64,000 bases of DNA from Pseudomonas deceptionensis (GCF_900106095.1 NZ_FNUD01000002.1:4547501-4611500); one strand, 5' to 3'; counted from the stretch's first letter, positions 9,068 to 19,494 are shown. Numbers and translations: made by a program. The notes: generated by a model from the letters alone, not told the origin.

Positions 9068-9770
9068 TCTGAAGCTCGACCCTCCCCCTCCTGAGACACA
9101 TAACCCCCCTGTGAGGTTATGTGCCATCGCCTCTTTGAGCTCCCCTCCTCCATTGGCCACAACTGCCTGATAGTTGCGGGCACCTGAAATTCCTTGGGAT
9201 CCGGATACACCCCATGACGGGGTTATGCCGCGCGAACCACAGGCGCAGCTTCGCAGGCTGCCCTTTCCCGGCGTACATCTTGATGGCCATCAGGGCATGC
9301 TTTTTCTGTATACAATTTTTTGTAAATCTGGTTACATAATTTCGCGCCTACGACACCGGTATTCGCCGATGCGTATTGCGACGGTCTAAAACCATGAGAC
9401 ACCCACAGCAGCTCGAACCCATCGCGCGTCATCTGCGAATGGCGTTCAAAGCTCACCACGATGCTTGCTTGTGCTACCGCATGGGCGACGAGCTCGTCTC
9501 TTTCCCGCTCCCTCCGCCGTCCCACCTGGAACCTGCTCTCGCCCTTGGTCGAAGCCCGAATTGGCGCAGGCCTGTTGGTGGCCCAAGGCTTGCAAGTGAA
9601 GAGGATCAGGTGCCAACACCCTTGGACATGCACCCTGTGTGGGCACTGGCTGATCCAGTCAGCCACAAATTGCACCCACACAGTGCCTGGTTGCACTGGC
9701 TTGGCAGGCAGAAACCTGTGCCTACGACAGAGCCAGGTTGGAACCAAACTAAAATCAAGGATGAATACAC
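9068..9770. other. 703-bp non-coding region upstream of the purine module
   Basis: No convincing gene on either strand; open frames here have no ribosome site or family motif. It holds a perfect 9-bp-arm hairpin (9097-9123), an 8-bp palindrome TGTATACA (9307-9314) followed by an AT-rich stretch, and between about 9600 and 9740 repeated CACTGG/CCAGTG-type words. The AT-rich part near 9300-9350 is a reasonable place for a promoter and operator of the downstream deaminase gene, but this is inference. Confidence 0.5.
9097..9123. repeat. Hairpin after the DUF2986-like gene
   Basis: Perfect arms CACATAACC / GGTTATGTG around a nine-base loop, starting 29 bp after the small gene's stop. There is no strong T-run, so it may be a weak terminator or an RNA 3'-end stabiliser. 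Confidence 0.5.
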
Positions 9771-11129
9771 ATGCCAAAGACTTTACTGATCAAGAATGCA
9801 GAGCTTTTGGTAACAATGGATGGTGATCGCCGGGAGATCAGGCAAGGCGGACTGTTCATCGAGGGCAACCTGATCAAGCAGGTCGGCCCGACCGATACGC
9901 TGCCCCAACAGGCCGATGTGATTCTGGACATGACCGGGAAAGTGGTCATTCCAGGCCTGGTCAACACCCACCACCACATGTACCAGAGCCTCACCCGCGT
10001 AGTGCCGGCGGCACAGGACGGCGAGCTGTTCAATTGGCTGACCAACCTGTACCCCATCTGGGCGCGACTGACGCCTGAAATGATCGCGGTATCGACCCAG
10101 ACGGCGATGGCTGAGCTGATGCTCTCTGGCTGCACCACCTCCAGTGACCACCTCTATATCTATCCCAACGGCTGCAAGCTCGACGACAGCATCCATGCCG
10201 CCGCAGAAATCGGCATGCGCTTCCACGCTGCACGGGGAAGCATGAGCGTAGGCCGTAGCCAGGGCGGACTGCCGCCCGACTCAGTGGTGGAGAAAGAGAG
10301 CTATATCCTCAAGGAGTCCCAGCGCCTGATCGAGGACTACCACGACGCCAGCCATGGCTCGATGCTGCGCATGGTCGTGGCGCCCTGCTCACCTTTTTCG
10401 GTGAGCCGCGACCTGATGCGTGAATCAGCCGTTCTTGCGCGCCACTACGGTGTGTCGCTGCACACGCACCTTGCGGAGAACGTCAGCGACATCGCCTACA
10501 GCCGCGAAAAGTTCGGCATGACGCCGGCCGAGTACGCCGAAGACCTGGGCTGGGTCGGCCCCGATGTCTGGCACGCCCATTGTGTGCAACTGGACCAGCA
10601 CGGCATTGAACTGTTCGCGCGCACCGGCACCGGGGTCGCCCACTGCCCGTGCTCGAACATGCGCCTGGGCTCGGGGATCGCGCCGATCCGCAAGATGCGC
10701 GACCACGGTGTTCCGGTGGGCCTGGGTGTCGACGGTTCGGCCTCCAACGATGGCGCCAGCATGATCGGCGAGGTGCGCCAGGCCCTGCTGTTGCAGCGTG
10801 TCGGTTTTGGCCCCGATGCGATGTCCGCTCGCGAGGCTCTGGAAATTGCCACGCTGGGCGGCGCCAAGGTGCTCAACCGTAATGATATTGGCGCCCTGGC
10901 ACCCGGCATGGTGGCGGACTTCGTCGCCTTCGACCTTGGCCATATGGCCTATGCCGGCGCCCATCACGATCCGCTGGCAGCGCTTGTGTTCTGCACCCCT
11001 ACCCATGTCGACACCAGCGTGATCAATGGCCGTGTAGTGGTCCGGGACGGCCGCCTCACCACCGTCGACTTGCCCTTGGTACTGGAACGCCACAACCGGT
11101 TGGCCCGCCAGCTGGTCAGCGGCGAGTGA
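9771..11129 (+). CDS. 8-oxoguanine deaminase
   Basis: Amidohydrolase of 452 residues. This family deaminates 8-oxoguanine to urate in the cytoplasm, using one metal ion. Visible ligand motifs are HHH at 67-69 (in GLVNTHHHMYQ), LHTHLAE (H231, H233), WHAH (H268, H270) and the late aspartate in GVDGSASND (D321). The sequence closely resembles the characterised P. aeruginosa enzyme as I recall it; related hydrolases such as atrazine chlorohydrolase or guanine deaminase are less likely. AAGGA nine bases before the ATG supports the start. An NCS2 nucleobase permease gene follows on the same strand 120 bp downstream, giving an uptake-plus-deamination pair for (oxidised) purines. Confidence 0.87.
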   Translation: MPKTLLIKNAELLVTMDGDRREIRQGGLFIEGNLIKQVGPTDTLPQQADVILDMTGKVVIPGLVNTHHHMYQSLTRVVPAAQDGELFNWLTNLYPIWARLTPEMIAVSTQTAMAELMLSGCTTSSDHLYIYPNGCKLDDSIHAAAEIGMRFHAARGSMSVGRSQGGLPPDSVVEKESYILKESQRLIEDYHDASHGSMLRMVVAPCSPFSVSRDLMRESAVLARHYGVSLHTHLAENVSDIAYSREKFGMTPAEYAEDLGWVGPDVWHAHCVQLDQHGIELFARTGTGVAHCPCSNMRLGSGIAPIRKMRDHGVPVGLGVDGSASNDGASMIGEVRQALLLQRVGFGPDAMSAREALEIATLGGAKVLNRNDIGALAPGMVADFVAFDLGHMAYAGAHHDPLAALVFCTPTHVDTSVINGRVVVRDGRLTTVDLPLVLERHNRLARQLVSGE

Positions 11130-11249
11130 CCCGCACAGGCCGTTGCGTGCAACGGCCCGTGCAGCTACTTCGCCCCCAAAGAACTCATCGAATGCGACTG
11201 AGAACGTGCTGTTAGATACCTCTAAAATAACAAAAGAGAGCTACTCACC

Positions 11250-12764
11250 ATGACTTCTTCCGCTTCAACCCGTCCAGAAGACGTGAACCTCGGTACTGGC
11301 GCCAACCTGGCCTACGGTCTTCAGCATGTGCTGACCATGTACGGGGGCATCATCGCTGTCCCCCTGATCATCGGTCAGGCTGCCGGGCTTACGTCTGCCG
11401 ACGTGGGCCTGCTGATCGCCGCATCGCTGTTCGCCGGAGGCCTGGCCACCTTGCTGCAGACACTTGGGATTCCCTTCTTTGGCTGTCGCCTGCCTCTGGT
11501 GCAGGGGGTGTCCTTCGCCGGCGTCGCCACCATGGTCGCCATTATCGGCAGCGACGGCACTGGCGGGCTACCGGTGGTATTTGGCGCGGTGATCGTGGCG
11601 TCGTTGATCGGCCTGCTGATTACGCCGCTGTTCTCGAGCATCACCAAGTACTTCCCGCCGCTGGTGACGGGCATCGTCATCACCACCATTGGCCTGACCC
11701 TGATGCCGGTCACGGCACGCTGGGCCATGGGCGGCAACAGCCAGGCAGCCGACTTTGGCAGCATGGCCAACATTGGCCTGGCGGCCATCACGCTGCTCTT
11801 TGTGTTGCTGCTCAGCAAGCTGGGCAGCGCCAGCATCTCGCGCCTGTCGATCCTGCTGGCGATCGTTATCGGCACACTGGTGGCGACAGCCGCTGGTATG
11901 GCCGACTTCTCCCGGGTGCTCGAAGGTCCTCTGGTCGCACTGCCCGAAGTGCTGCACTACGGCATGCCGGAGTTCCGTCTCGCCGCCATCCTGTCGATGC
12001 TGATCGTGATCATCGTGACCATGGTCGAGACCTCTGCAGACATTATCGCCGTCGGGGAAATCATCGAAACCAAGGTCGACGCAAAACGCCTTGGCGACGG
12101 CCTGCGCGCAGACATGATTTCCAGCGCCCTGGCGCCCCTGTTTGGCTCCTTCACCCAGAGTGCCTTTGCACAGAACGTTGGGCTGGTCGCCGTGACCGGC
12201 ATCAAGAGCCGCTACGTGGTTGCCACTGCGGGCCTGATCCTGGTGACCCTGGGGCTGCTGCCGGTGATGGGGCGACTGGTCGCCGCCGTGCCCACCGCCG
12301 TCCTCGGGGGTGCCGGCCTGGTACTGTTCGGCACCGTAGCGGCGAGCGGCATCCGCACCCTGGCGCAGGTGGACTACCGAAACAACATGAACCTGATCAT
12401 CGTGGCCACATCGATCGGCTTCGGTATGGTCCCGATTGCAGCGCCGAACTTCTACCACAACTTCCCGAGCTGGTTCGAGACCATCTTCCACTCCGGCATC
12501 AGCTCGGCCGCGATCATGGCCATCCTGCTCAACCTGCTGTTCAACCATCTGCGGGCCGGCAACTCCGACCAGCAATCGGTATTCGTTGCTGCCAGCGATC
12601 GCATCCTGTTCCACCGGGACATCTGCGGGCTCAACGATGGTGATGTATTCCGCGATGGCAAACTGTTCGACTGCGATGGCAAGGAAGTGCCGATTGTGGA
12701 GAGCGACGAAACGCCTGAGCATGCCCCTGTACTTCGCAAAAAGAGCCTTGAGCAAGAGCACTGA
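11250..12764 (+). CDS. NCS2-family nucleobase:cation symporter (uracil/xanthine permease family)
   Basis: Inner-membrane permease of 504 residues with 12-14 membrane segments. The QH pair of helix 1 (Q25-H26), the helix-8 glutamate in VETSADIIAVGE (E260), and the NAT signature QNVGLVAVTG (starting at Q308) identify the NCS2 family. The C-terminal 50-60 residues are hydrophilic and cytoplasmic. With the 8-oxoguanine deaminase gene just upstream, a purine or urate/xanthine-type substrate is more likely than uracil, but the motifs alone do not decide. An AGAGAG element precedes the ATG. A hairpin terminator follows 80 bp after the stop. Confidence 0.88.
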   Translation: MTSSASTRPEDVNLGTGANLAYGLQHVLTMYGGIIAVPLIIGQAAGLTSADVGLLIAASLFAGGLATLLQTLGIPFFGCRLPLVQGVSFAGVATMVAIIGSDGTGGLPVVFGAVIVASLIGLLITPLFSSITKYFPPLVTGIVITTIGLTLMPVTARWAMGGNSQAADFGSMANIGLAAITLLFVLLLSKLGSASISRLSILLAIVIGTLVATAAGMADFSRVLEGPLVALPEVLHYGMPEFRLAAILSMLIVIIVTMVETSADIIAVGEIIETKVDAKRLGDGLRADMISSALAPLFGSFTQSAFAQNVGLVAVTGIKSRYVVATAGLILVTLGLLPVMGRLVAAVPTAVLGGAGLVLFGTVAASGIRTLAQVDYRNNMNLIIVATSIGFGMVPIAAPNFYHNFPSWFETIFHSGISSAAIMAILLNLLFNHLRAGNSDQQSVFVAASDRILFHRDICGLNDGDVFRDGKLFDCDGKEVPIVESDETPEHAPVLRKKSLEQEH

Positions 12765-12843
12765 TCAACGATGAGCCAGAGAAAGCGGCGTGCAGACGTC
12801 GCTTTCCCTGCACTACTGAGCAGAGCAGCCAAATCACAGGCAC

Positions 12844-12884
12844 AAAAAAGCCGGTTAATCCTGAGGATTAGACCGGCTGTTTTG
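12844..12884. terminator. Intrinsic terminator between NCS2 permease and tRNA-Lys
   Basis: Stem AGCCGGT-TAATCC / GGATTA-GACCGGCT with one bulge, an A-run before and TGTTTT after. It is placed to end the permease transcript (+) and possibly read-through from the tRNA side (-). Confidence 0.75.
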
Positions 12885-12894
12885 GTGTTGCATA

Positions 12895-12970
12895 TGGTGG
12901 GTCGTGTGGGATTCGAACCTACGACCAATTGGTTAAAAGCCAACTGCTCTACCAACTGAGCTAACGACCC
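12895..12970 (-). tRNA. tRNA-Lys (anticodon UUU), CCA encoded
   Basis: Reading the minus strand, the acceptor stem GGGTCGT pairs with ACGACCC, followed by discriminator A and an encoded CCA. The D-arm (TAGCTCAGTTGGTAGAGC), the anticodon loop CTTTTAA with UUU, and the T-arm GGTTCGAATCC are all intact. The length is 76 nt. It lies just downstream of queC, as I recall for P. aeruginosa. Confidence 0.98.
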
Positions 12971-13044
12971 GCTTCGTTGTGGGACGTATAATACTGATTT
13001 CTAACGAGAATTCAACACCTTGTTCGAATTAAATTCGAAATAAT

Positions 13045-13737
13045 TCAAAAATAACGGGTTGGGTCAGTAATTCCAGCGGCTGCGAAGCCTTCTGCACGCA
13101 GACGGCAGCTGTCGCACTTGCCGCACGCACGGCCCTGGCTGTCAGCCTGGTAGCAAGAAACAGTCAGCGAGTAGTCCACACCAAGCTTTATACCGGCTTG
13201 TACGATTTGCGCCTTGCTCAGGTTCTGCAGTGGTGCCTTGATGCGAAACCCCTGCCCCTCGACCCCAGCCTTGGTCGCCAGGTTAGCCATGATCTCGAAA
13301 GCCTGAACAAACTCAGGGCGGCAATCCGGGTAGCCCGAGTAATCCACCGCATTGACGCCAATGAAGATATCTCGCGCTTGCAGCACTTCCGCCCAACCCA
13401 ACGCCAAAGACAGGAATACAGTGTTACGCGCAGGTACGTAGGTAACCGGGATTCCCTCGCCAAGTGTCTCAGGCACGTCGATAGAGCTGTCGGTCAACGC
13501 CGAGCCGCCAATGCCGTCCAGGTTCAGGCCTATGACTTTGTGTTCGATCGCACCCAGATCACGCGCTACACGCGCAGCAGCGTCGAGTTCAGAGCGGTGG
13601 CGCTGGCCGTAATCAAAGCTCATGGTGTAGCAGCTGTAGCCTTCAGCGCGGGCCATGGCCACAACAGTCGCCGAGTCGAGACCACCAGACAGCAGGATTA
13701 CGGCTCTTTTTTCGGTGACAACAGTTTGTTCAGTCAT
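13045..13737 (-). CDS. queC: 7-cyano-7-deazaguanine synthase
   Basis: ATP-dependent enzyme of queuosine biosynthesis that converts CDG to preQ0; 230 residues, standard for QueC. The PP-loop SGGLDSAT lies near residues 17-24, and the C-terminal zinc site is C..., CGKCDSCR, with the upstream cysteine in TVSCYQ. The start at 13737 (MTEQTVV) places the PP-loop at the usual distance; the frame is open 165 bp further upstream inside queE, but that extension reads as shadow sequence. The ATG lies 1 bp after the queE stop, so the two enzymes of consecutive pathway steps are co-translated. Confidence 0.95.
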   Translation of the reverse strand: MTEQTVVTEKRAVILLSGGLDSATVVAMARAEGYSCYTMSFDYGQRHRSELDAAARVARDLGAIEHKVIGLNLDGIGGSALTDSSIDVPETLGEGIPVTYVPARNTVFLSLALGWAEVLQARDIFIGVNAVDYSGYPDCRPEFVQAFEIMANLATKAGVEGQGFRIKAPLQNLSKAQIVQAGIKLGVDYSLTVSCYQADSQGRACGKCDSCRLRAEGFAAAGITDPTRYF

Positions 13738-13738
13738 T

Positions 13739-14386
13739 TCAGCGCCCCGGCTCGTCGTTCCACAGATATTTGTGCAGCTGCATTTGCAAGCGTACTGGCA
13801 GGTTGTCCGCCACGATCCAGTCCGCGAGATCACGGGCCGGCAAGTCATGGTGGCTCGGCGAAAACAGCACTTCGCCTGCACGCCGCTCCAAACCATACTC
13901 AATCAACTTGGACACCGCCCAGTCGTAATCTTCCCGTGAACAGATCACAAACTTGACCTGATCATTGGGCGTCAACAAGGCAATGTTTTCGTAAAGGTTG
14001 CGGTGAGACTCTTTGGAACCCGGGGTTTTCAAGTCCAGAACGCGACTGACGCGCGGGTCGACTGCCGAGATATCCAGTGCGCCACTGGTCTCAATCGAGA
14101 CTTCGTAGCCCGCATCACAGAGTTGCTTGAGCAGGGGAATTGCATTGGGCTGGGCCAGGGGCTCACCCCCCGTCACGCACACGTAGCGCGGGCGAAAGCT
14201 GGCAACTTGCTCAAGAATGTCGTCGAGGGGGCGCACAGTCCCGCCGCTGAAGGCGTAAGCGCTGTCACAGTACCCGCAGCGCAAAGGGCAGCCGGTCAAG
14301 CGTACAAAAACGGTGGGCAGGCCAGCCGTTCGCGTTTCACCCTGTAACGAGTAAAAAACTTCGGTAATTCTCAATGTGTCTTGCAT
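13739..14386 (-). CDS. queE: 7-carboxy-7-deazaguanine synthase (radical SAM)
   Basis: Radical-SAM enzyme making CDG for queuosine; 215 residues. The cluster-binding motif CPLRCGYCD (CxxxCxxC) is present near residues 32-40, preceded by FYSLQGE, a QueE hallmark, and followed by the GGEP motif (VTGGEPL). I place the start at the ATG at 14386; a GTG nine bases earlier is an alternative. The gene lies downstream of the tol-pal block on the same strand but after a terminator, so it is probably a separate transcript with queC. Confidence 0.95.
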   Translation of the reverse strand: MQDTLRITEVFYSLQGETRTAGLPTVFVRLTGCPLRCGYCDSAYAFSGGTVRPLDDILEQVASFRPRYVCVTGGEPLAQPNAIPLLKQLCDAGYEVSIETSGALDISAVDPRVSRVLDLKTPGSKESHRNLYENIALLTPNDQVKFVICSREDYDWAVSKLIEYGLERRAGEVLFSPSHHDLPARDLADWIVADNLPVRLQMQLHKYLWNDEPGR

Positions 14387-14501
14387 ATCCGCCACGGGCG
14401 TAACAGCTAAACAGGCTGTCCGCCTCCGTCAGGCACTCCAAGGAATCTGCTTACGCATGACTCAGAAGAGCGTATTTCATAAAAGGGCGTGAATTCTAAC
14501 G

Positions 14502-14527
14502 AAAAAACCCGCGACAGGCGCGGGTTT
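14502..14527 (-). terminator. Terminator of the tol-pal-cpoB operon
   Basis: Arms AAACCCGCG / CGCGGGTTT followed on the minus strand by a T-run, 23 bp after the cpoB stop. Confidence 0.82.
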
Positions 14528-14549
14528 CTCGATGAATGCATCGTATGCG

Positions 14550-15368
14550 CTACATGCGCTGCAGATCGCGTTGCGCCAGCTGTGCAGCCGACGTTCCCGG
14601 ATACTGCGCGACCACTTGCTGCAAGATGCCTTTTACCTTGTCGGTATGACCCAGGCGGCGCTCTACATCAGCAAGCTTATAGAGTGAGTCCGGCACCTTG
14701 GCATGCTTTGGATACAACTGGCTCACCTTGGCAAAGGCCTGGCCGGCGGCTTGCAGATCGCCTTTGGCCAGATTCACTTCACCCAACCAGTATTGGGCAT
14801 TGCCCGCATACTGGCTGTTTGGGTATTTGCGCAGAAAGGCAGTAAACGCCTGGCTGGCCTTGTCGAAATCCTTGGCTTTGATTAGGTCGAAAGCAGCATC
14901 GTAATAGAGCTTTTCTTTCGCTGGATCACCAGGTTCGGAACTCGCAGCAACCTGAGGTGCAGGCGCTGCTGTATTACCGGCGGCATTAGCACCACCAGCA
15001 GAAGAATTATCAGGTGTGGCGGCCGGAGCAACGCCAGAACCAATACGCCGATCAAGTTCCTGGTATCGCTCCAGGCTTTCTTGTTTCATGCGCGAAATAT
15101 CATTTTGCAGAACTTCGATAACGCCCTGTTGGCGCGCAATCTGTTCCTGCATTTGTTGCAGCTGGTTGAACAGCTCGCCCTGTGCCGAGACAGGGGCCGA
15201 AACCCCTCCCCCGGCATAGGCGCCGCTCGCACCATAACCCGGTGATGGATAACTCCCCCCGCTATTGTTATAGCCAGAGTTGTCATCGACCACAGGAACC
15301 GCAGCCCATGCCGCAAGCGGCATGAGGCTGAGAGTCAGAATAGTTACAGCACGGCGGCACGTTCGCAT
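14550..15368 (-). CDS. cpoB: Cell division coordinator CpoB (YbgF), periplasmic TPR protein
   Basis: Periplasmic protein of 272 residues that links Tol-Pal action to peptidoglycan synthesis at the septum. It has a signal peptide (cleavage expected after AWA, residue 22-23), a Gly/Ser/Tyr-rich linker, a trimerising coiled coil (about 62-100, rich in Gln and Glu) and a C-terminal TPR domain (about 150-270, with the YWLGEVN and Y..SLYKLADVE helices). It starts 6 bp after the pal stop and is the last gene of the Tol-Pal transcript. Confidence 0.95.
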   Translation of the reverse strand: MRTCRRAVTILTLSLMPLAAWAAVPVVDDNSGYNNSGGSYPSPGYGASGAYAGGGVSAPVSAQGELFNQLQQMQEQIARQQGVIEVLQNDISRMKQESLERYQELDRRIGSGVAPAATPDNSSAGGANAAGNTAAPAPQVAASSEPGDPAKEKLYYDAAFDLIKAKDFDKASQAFTAFLRKYPNSQYAGNAQYWLGEVNLAKGDLQAAGQAFAKVSQLYPKHAKVPDSLYKLADVERRLGHTDKVKGILQQVVAQYPGTSAAQLAQRDLQRM

Positions 15369-15374
15369 GACGAA

Positions 15375-15875
15375 TTACTTACGCAGTTCGACGCGACGGT
15401 TTTGAGCCCACGACTGCTCGTCGTTGCCAGTAGCGATTGGACGCTCTTTACCGTAGGACACCAGCTCCAGCTGTGCTGGAGAAACACCTTGCAGTACCAG
15501 GTAGCGTTGAACGGCTTTCGCACGACGCTCGCCCAGTGCCATGTTGTACTCACGAGTACCACGGGCGTCAGTGTTACCTTCCAGAACAACGCGAGCGCCG
15601 TTAGCTTTCAGGTCTTTAGCGTGAACGTCCAGAGCGCGCATTGCTTCTGGTTTCAGGTCCGAAGAATCGTATTCGAAGTAGAAAACAGTGATAGCGCGCA
15701 GAGCAGCTTCTTCGCTCAGGGAGCCATCAACAGCGCCAGTGTTTGCGCCGTAACCAGCGTTTGGATCAACAGCAGCGCCTTCACCGGCATTGTCGCCGCC
15801 TTTGGACGAGCAACCTACAGCTACAGCCATGGCCAGTGCCAGCGCAGCAAATTTACCAAACTTCAGCATTTCCAT
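15375..15875 (-). CDS. pal: Peptidoglycan-associated lipoprotein Pal
   Basis: Outer-membrane lipoprotein of 166 residues that ties the outer membrane to peptidoglycan. The lipobox ends at C22 (AVAVGC), with Ser-Ser-Lys next. A flexible acidic linker leads to the OmpA-like domain (about 60-166), with the peptidoglycan-binding [12 protein letters not shown] and LGERRAKAV motifs. The start at 15875 has AGGAG eight bases upstream; an in-frame codon 24 bp earlier lacks such a site. It lies 55 bp downstream of tolB. Confidence 0.97.
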   Translation of the reverse strand: MEMLKFGKFAALALAMAVAVGCSSKGGDNAGEGAAVDPNAGYGANTGAVDGSLSEEAALRAITVFYFEYDSSDLKPEAMRALDVHAKDLKANGARVVLEGNTDARGTREYNMALGERRAKAVQRYLVLQGVSPAQLELVSYGKERPIATGNDEQSWAQNRRVELRK

Positions 15876-15930
15876 CGTAAAACTCCTAATGAACCCCAAG
15901 TGTTATATGCAACGTACAGCTATCACCACG

Positions 15931-17232
15931 TCAGTTCAGGTAAGGGGACCAGGAAGGTTCTCTGACTTCGCCTTGAGCGGTAGGAAGAGGGAGCCTTACG
16001 CGTCCATTAATAGACACGAGCATCAAGACTCCCCGGCCCTGCTGGCGGGTGGCGTAGATTACCATGGTGCCGTTGGGTGCGACAGTAGCAGACTCATCAA
16101 GGTTGGTATCTGTGAGGATTTTCACGGTTCCGCGCTGAATATCTTGCGCCGCAACACGGAAATTGGTGAAACCGTCCTGACGATGGATCATTACCAGGGT
16201 CTTTTCGTCAGCCGAAAGCTTAGGGCTGGCGTTGTAGTTCCCGATAAACGTCACGCGTTCTGCGTTACCGCTGCCTACATTGGTTTTGTAAATCTGCGGT
16301 TTGCCGCCACGGTCAGAGGTGAAATAGATGGTAGAACCATCTTTACCCCAGAACGGTTCGGTATCAATTGCCGGGTTGTTGGTTACGCGAGTCAGCCCAC
16401 GGGAAGCCAGATCCATCACGTAGATCTCGGCATTGCCGTCTTTAGACAATACGAACGCCAGTTTGGAGCCATCCGGCGACCAGGCTGGTGCACCGTTCAG
16501 ACCTTCAAAGTTGGTGATCTGCTCACGGCGACCGGTATCAATGTTCTGCATGAAGATGCGCGGACGCTTCTGCTCGAACGATACATAAGCGATGCGCTTG
16601 CCATCGGGTGCAAAGCGCGGCGACAGGATCGGCTCACGGGATTGCAGCAGGGTAACGGCGCGAGCACCGTCGTAGTCAGAGCGCTGCAGGGTGTAACGGG
16701 TGTTGGTCGCACTGGCGCGCTCGGCCGTCACGTAAAGCAGACGGGTAGAGAATGCACCTTTAATACCGGTCAGCTTTTCAAACGACTGATCGGAGATGTA
16801 ATGCGCCATGTCCCGCAACTGCTCAGCCGTGCCCGACACACTGCCGGTCAGGACAGGTTGCTCGGTTGCAACGTTGAACAAGGCATATTGCACCTGCAGG
16901 CGACCGCCTGCCGGCACGATATTACCGACCATTACGTATTGGGCGCCCAAAGCTTTCCAGTCGCGGAAAATGACTTCGCTGGCCTGCGTCGGCAAGCCAA
17001 TCATGTTCTGCTTTGGAATCGGCGCGTAGTAACCCGAGTTGCGCAGGTCATTACCGATGATTTCAGCCATGTCGTCCGGCAACACGGTGCCGCCCTGCCA
17101 ACCAAAAGGTACTACGGCAATGGGCGTCGCCCGGTCACTGCCACTGGTGACCAGAATGTTCTTTTCATCTGCTACAGCCATCCCTGCCAGGCAGCAGACG
17201 ACGACCAGCAGTCCTCGAAAAAGTTTAATCAC
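15931..17232 (-). CDS. tolB: Tol-Pal system beta-propeller protein TolB
   Basis: Periplasmic protein of 433 residues with a signal peptide (about 1-21), an N-terminal alpha/beta domain and a six-bladed propeller made of repeated SPRFAPDG / [12 protein letters not shown] motifs. It binds Pal and passes force from TolA. The start codon is GTG at 17232, overlapping the tolA stop by 4 bp (GTGA), so translation is coupled. Confidence 0.97.
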   Translation of the reverse strand: MIKLFRGLLVVVCCLAGMAVADEKNILVTSGSDRATPIAVVPFGWQGGTVLPDDMAEIIGNDLRNSGYYAPIPKQNMIGLPTQASEVIFRDWKALGAQYVMVGNIVPAGGRLQVQYALFNVATEQPVLTGSVSGTAEQLRDMAHYISDQSFEKLTGIKGAFSTRLLYVTAERASATNTRYTLQRSDYDGARAVTLLQSREPILSPRFAPDGKRIAYVSFEQKRPRIFMQNIDTGRREQITNFEGLNGAPAWSPDGSKLAFVLSKDGNAEIYVMDLASRGLTRVTNNPAIDTEPFWGKDGSTIYFTSDRGGKPQIYKTNVGSGNAERVTFIGNYNASPKLSADEKTLVMIHRQDGFTNFRVAAQDIQRGTVKILTDTNLDESATVAPNGTMVIYATRQQGRGVLMLVSINGRVRLPLPTAQGEVREPSWSPYLN

Positions 17233-18323
17233 AAGGCTAGATCCTCAGGTGTGAATGTCATCTTGAATGATCGATAAGGATTAAAATCGCTGGGCTTCAT
17301 ACCCTGCATTTCCGTTAAACGGCCAATATTCTTGACCGCTGCCACAGCCGAGCTATCAAACGGCCCGTCACCACTGGATTTGGCAACCGTCACAGACGTC
17401 ACCGTGCCATCTGGCAACATGCCAATTTGCAGCACCACTGTCATGTTCTTGCGCGCTGACGGCGGACGAGCCCACCCTTCTGCGGCGCGAGCACGAATCA
17501 GGTCATCGAAACTGCCGGCGACCTCATCACCCTGCTCATCTGCCAAGGCTTGCTGGCGTTGCGGCGTATCGGAAAGCAAATCGGCCAGGGCTTGCGCCTT
17601 TTTCTCTTCGGTCGATTTACGTGCTGCTTCTACGGCCTTTTTCTTGGCTGCATCAGCAGCCGCCTTTTTCTTCGCATCTTCGGCGGTTTTCTTCTTCGCC
17701 TCGTCTGCTACAGCCTTTTTCTTGGCGTCTTCGGCAGCTTTCTTCTTCGCATCTTCAGCAGCTTTTTTCTTGGCGTCTTCAGCGGCCTGCTTCTTGGCCT
17801 CTTCTTCCGCGGCCTTCTTGGCCTCTTCCTCAGATTTCTTCTTGGCTATGTCAGCCAGCTTTTTCTCTTCGGCTTTTTTGGCGTCTGTAGCCTTTTTGGC
17901 ATCGTCGGCTTTCTTGGCTTCATCAGCCTTCTTCACCTCGTCTGCTTTCTTGGCCTCGCTCGCCTTGGCTTCGTCAGCCTTCTTGGCGTCCGCAGCCTTT
18001 TCGGCAGCCTCTTCCTTCTTTTGTTCCGCGGCTTTTACAGCTTCCTGCTCAACCTTCTTCTGTTCCATCTGCTCGACTTCGGTCTGACGCGCAGCAGATT
18101 TTTTCGCCTCACCCGCAATCTTTTGATTGGTCTGGGTGGTCGCCTGACTTTTTGACTTCAGCTGGTACAAGGTTGCCTGAACAATCGGCTTGGAAGGCGG
18201 CAGTTCCGGAGTCATGACAAAGCTGGCGAACAGCATGCCAAAAATCAGAACGTGCAGCCCTACCGCCCAGACTGTAGGCCAAAAAAAGTTTTCAGAGGCG
18301 GACGGCTCCCGCTGTTCGCGCAT
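17229..18323 (-). CDS. tolA: Cell envelope integrity protein TolA
   Basis: Inner-membrane energy-transducing rod of 364 residues. One N-terminal membrane helix (about 12-35) is followed by a very long Ala/Lys/Glu helix (about 60-245) containing tandem [12 protein letters not shown] units, then a globular C-terminal domain that binds TolB and Pal. Phase-related repeats in the helix make length variation between strains likely. The ATG shares one base with the tolR stop (TGATG). Confidence 0.96.
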   Translation of the reverse strand: MREQREPSASENFFWPTVWAVGLHVLIFGMLFASFVMTPELPPSKPIVQATLYQLKSKSQATTQTNQKIAGEAKKSAARQTEVEQMEQKKVEQEAVKAAEQKKEEAAEKAADAKKADEAKASEAKKADEVKKADEAKKADDAKKATDAKKAEEKKLADIAKKKSEEEAKKAAEEEAKKQAAEDAKKKAAEDAKKKAAEDAKKKAVADEAKKKTAEDAKKKAAADAAKKKAVEAARKSTEEKKAQALADLLSDTPQRQQALADEQGDEVAGSFDDLIRARAAEGWARPPSARKNMTVVLQIGMLPDGTVTSVTVAKSSGDGPFDSSAVAAVKNIGRLTEMQGMKPSDFNPYRSFKMTFTPEDLAL

Positions 18324-18784
18324 CAGGGAGCCTCGGTTATCAAGCCAACGTTACCGACTCCGGCCTTCTGCAGGCCACCCATGGCACCCATTACCGCTCC
18401 GTAATCCACAGTCTTGTCACCGCGAATAAAGACCTGGGTGTGCTTGCCGCCTTCATTGCCTGCGCGAATGATTTTGGTCACCGCGTCAGTCATCTGGGGC
18501 AAGGTCATAGCCTTGTCCATCTGCTTGTCGGTATCGACTTCACTGCCAAGGTTCCAGAAATAGGTCTTGTCAGCCTTGATCGAAATGGTCAGGACCTGGG
18601 TGTTGTTGTCTTGCGGCAAAGCCTCGCTGGAGACCTTGGGCAAATCAACCTTCACACCCTGATTGAGCATCGGAGCGGTCACCATGAAGATGACCAGCAG
18701 CACCAGCATCACGTCGATGTAAGGCACTACGTTCATCTCGGCGACCGGCTTGCGCTTTTTGCGAGCTCGAGCGATTAAAGCCAT
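18323..18784 (-). CDS. tolR: Biopolymer transport protein TolR (ExbD family)
   Basis: Inner-membrane proton-channel subunit of 153 residues with one membrane helix (about 20-40). The functional aspartate lies in VVPYIDVMLVLL (D24). The periplasmic domain follows. It works with TolQ to energise TolA. It starts 14 bp after tolQ and overlaps tolA by one base. Confidence 0.96.
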   Translation of the reverse strand: MALIARARKKRKPVAEMNVVPYIDVMLVLLVIFMVTAPMLNQGVKVDLPKVSSEALPQDNNTQVLTISIKADKTYFWNLGSEVDTDKQMDKAMTLPQMTDAVTKIIRAGNEGGKHTQVFIRGDKTVDYGAVMGAMGGLQKAGVGNVGLITEAP

Positions 18785-18798
18785 TGGAAATTACCTGC

Positions 18799-19494
18799 TT
18801 ATTCTTCGCTGGTGTGCACTTTGCGGTGCAGGATCGCCTGGAATTCGTCGGCGAAGGTGTAGTAGCGGCTGATCAGCGTTTCGCTACGCGCAGCAAAACG
18901 GTTGTAAGCAATAACTGCCGGGATGGCAGCGAACAGGCCAATGGCCGTTGCGATCAGTGCTTCGGCAATACCCGGCGCCACGGTTGCAAGCGTTGCTTGC
19001 TGTGCAGTTGCCAGGCCACGGAAGGAGTTCATGATCCCCCACACCGTACCAAACAAACCGATATACGGGCTGACGGAACCCACGGTGGCCAGGAACGGCA
19101 AGCTTTGTTCAAGCTTTTCTTCTTCGCGGGAAATCGCTACACGCATGGCACGCGCCACGCCTTCCATCACCGCTTCAGGATCGACACCCGGCTGCTGACG
19201 CAGACGGGAAAACTCTTTGAAACCGGCACGGAAGATTTGTTCAACCCCGGAGTCCGGGTCCGGATTGCTACCTGCCTGACGATACAGCTTCGACAAGTCG
19301 ATACCCGACCAGAAACGCTCTTCAAAGCTTTCCAGGGCACGTCGACCGGCGCGCAGCATGGTGCTGCGCTGAAAAATCATGACCCACGAGGTAACCGATG
19401 CGGCCAGCAGGGTCAACATTACCAACTGCACAACAATGCTGGCATTGCTGACCAAGCTCCACATGGAGGAATGGTCGACGACGTTAGCTTCCAC
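18799..19494 (-). CDS. tolQ: Tol-Pal proton channel subunit TolQ (ExbB family)
   Basis: Inner-membrane protein of 231 residues with three membrane helices; the second and third carry the [17 protein letters not shown] and [19 protein letters not shown] stretches that line the proton path. The GTG at 19494 gives the product form [14 protein letters not shown], matching pseudomonad TolQ, and overlaps the ybgC stop by 11 bp. Confidence 0.96.
   Translation of the reverse strand: MEANVVDHSSMWSLVSNASIVVQLVMLTLLAASVTSWVMIFQRSTMLRAGRRALESFEERFWSGIDLSKLYRQAGSNPDPDSGVEQIFRAGFKEFSRLRQQPGVDPEAVMEGVARAMRVAISREEEKLEQSLPFLATVGSVSPYIGLFGTVWGIMNSFRGLATAQQATLATVAPGIAEALIATAIGLFAAIPAVIAYNRFAARSETLISRYYTFADEFQAILHRKVHTSEE

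Noticed and set aside
9376..9789. Open frame before the 8-oxoguanine deaminase gene
   Set aside because: No ribosome site, low-complexity Pro/His/Trp-rich product, overlaps the start of the real gene; best seen as non-coding.
17229..18323. Repetitive DNA inside tolA as a CRISPR or satellite
   Set aside because: The repeats are the codons of the Ala/Lys-rich helix of TolA, in frame and of variable sequence.
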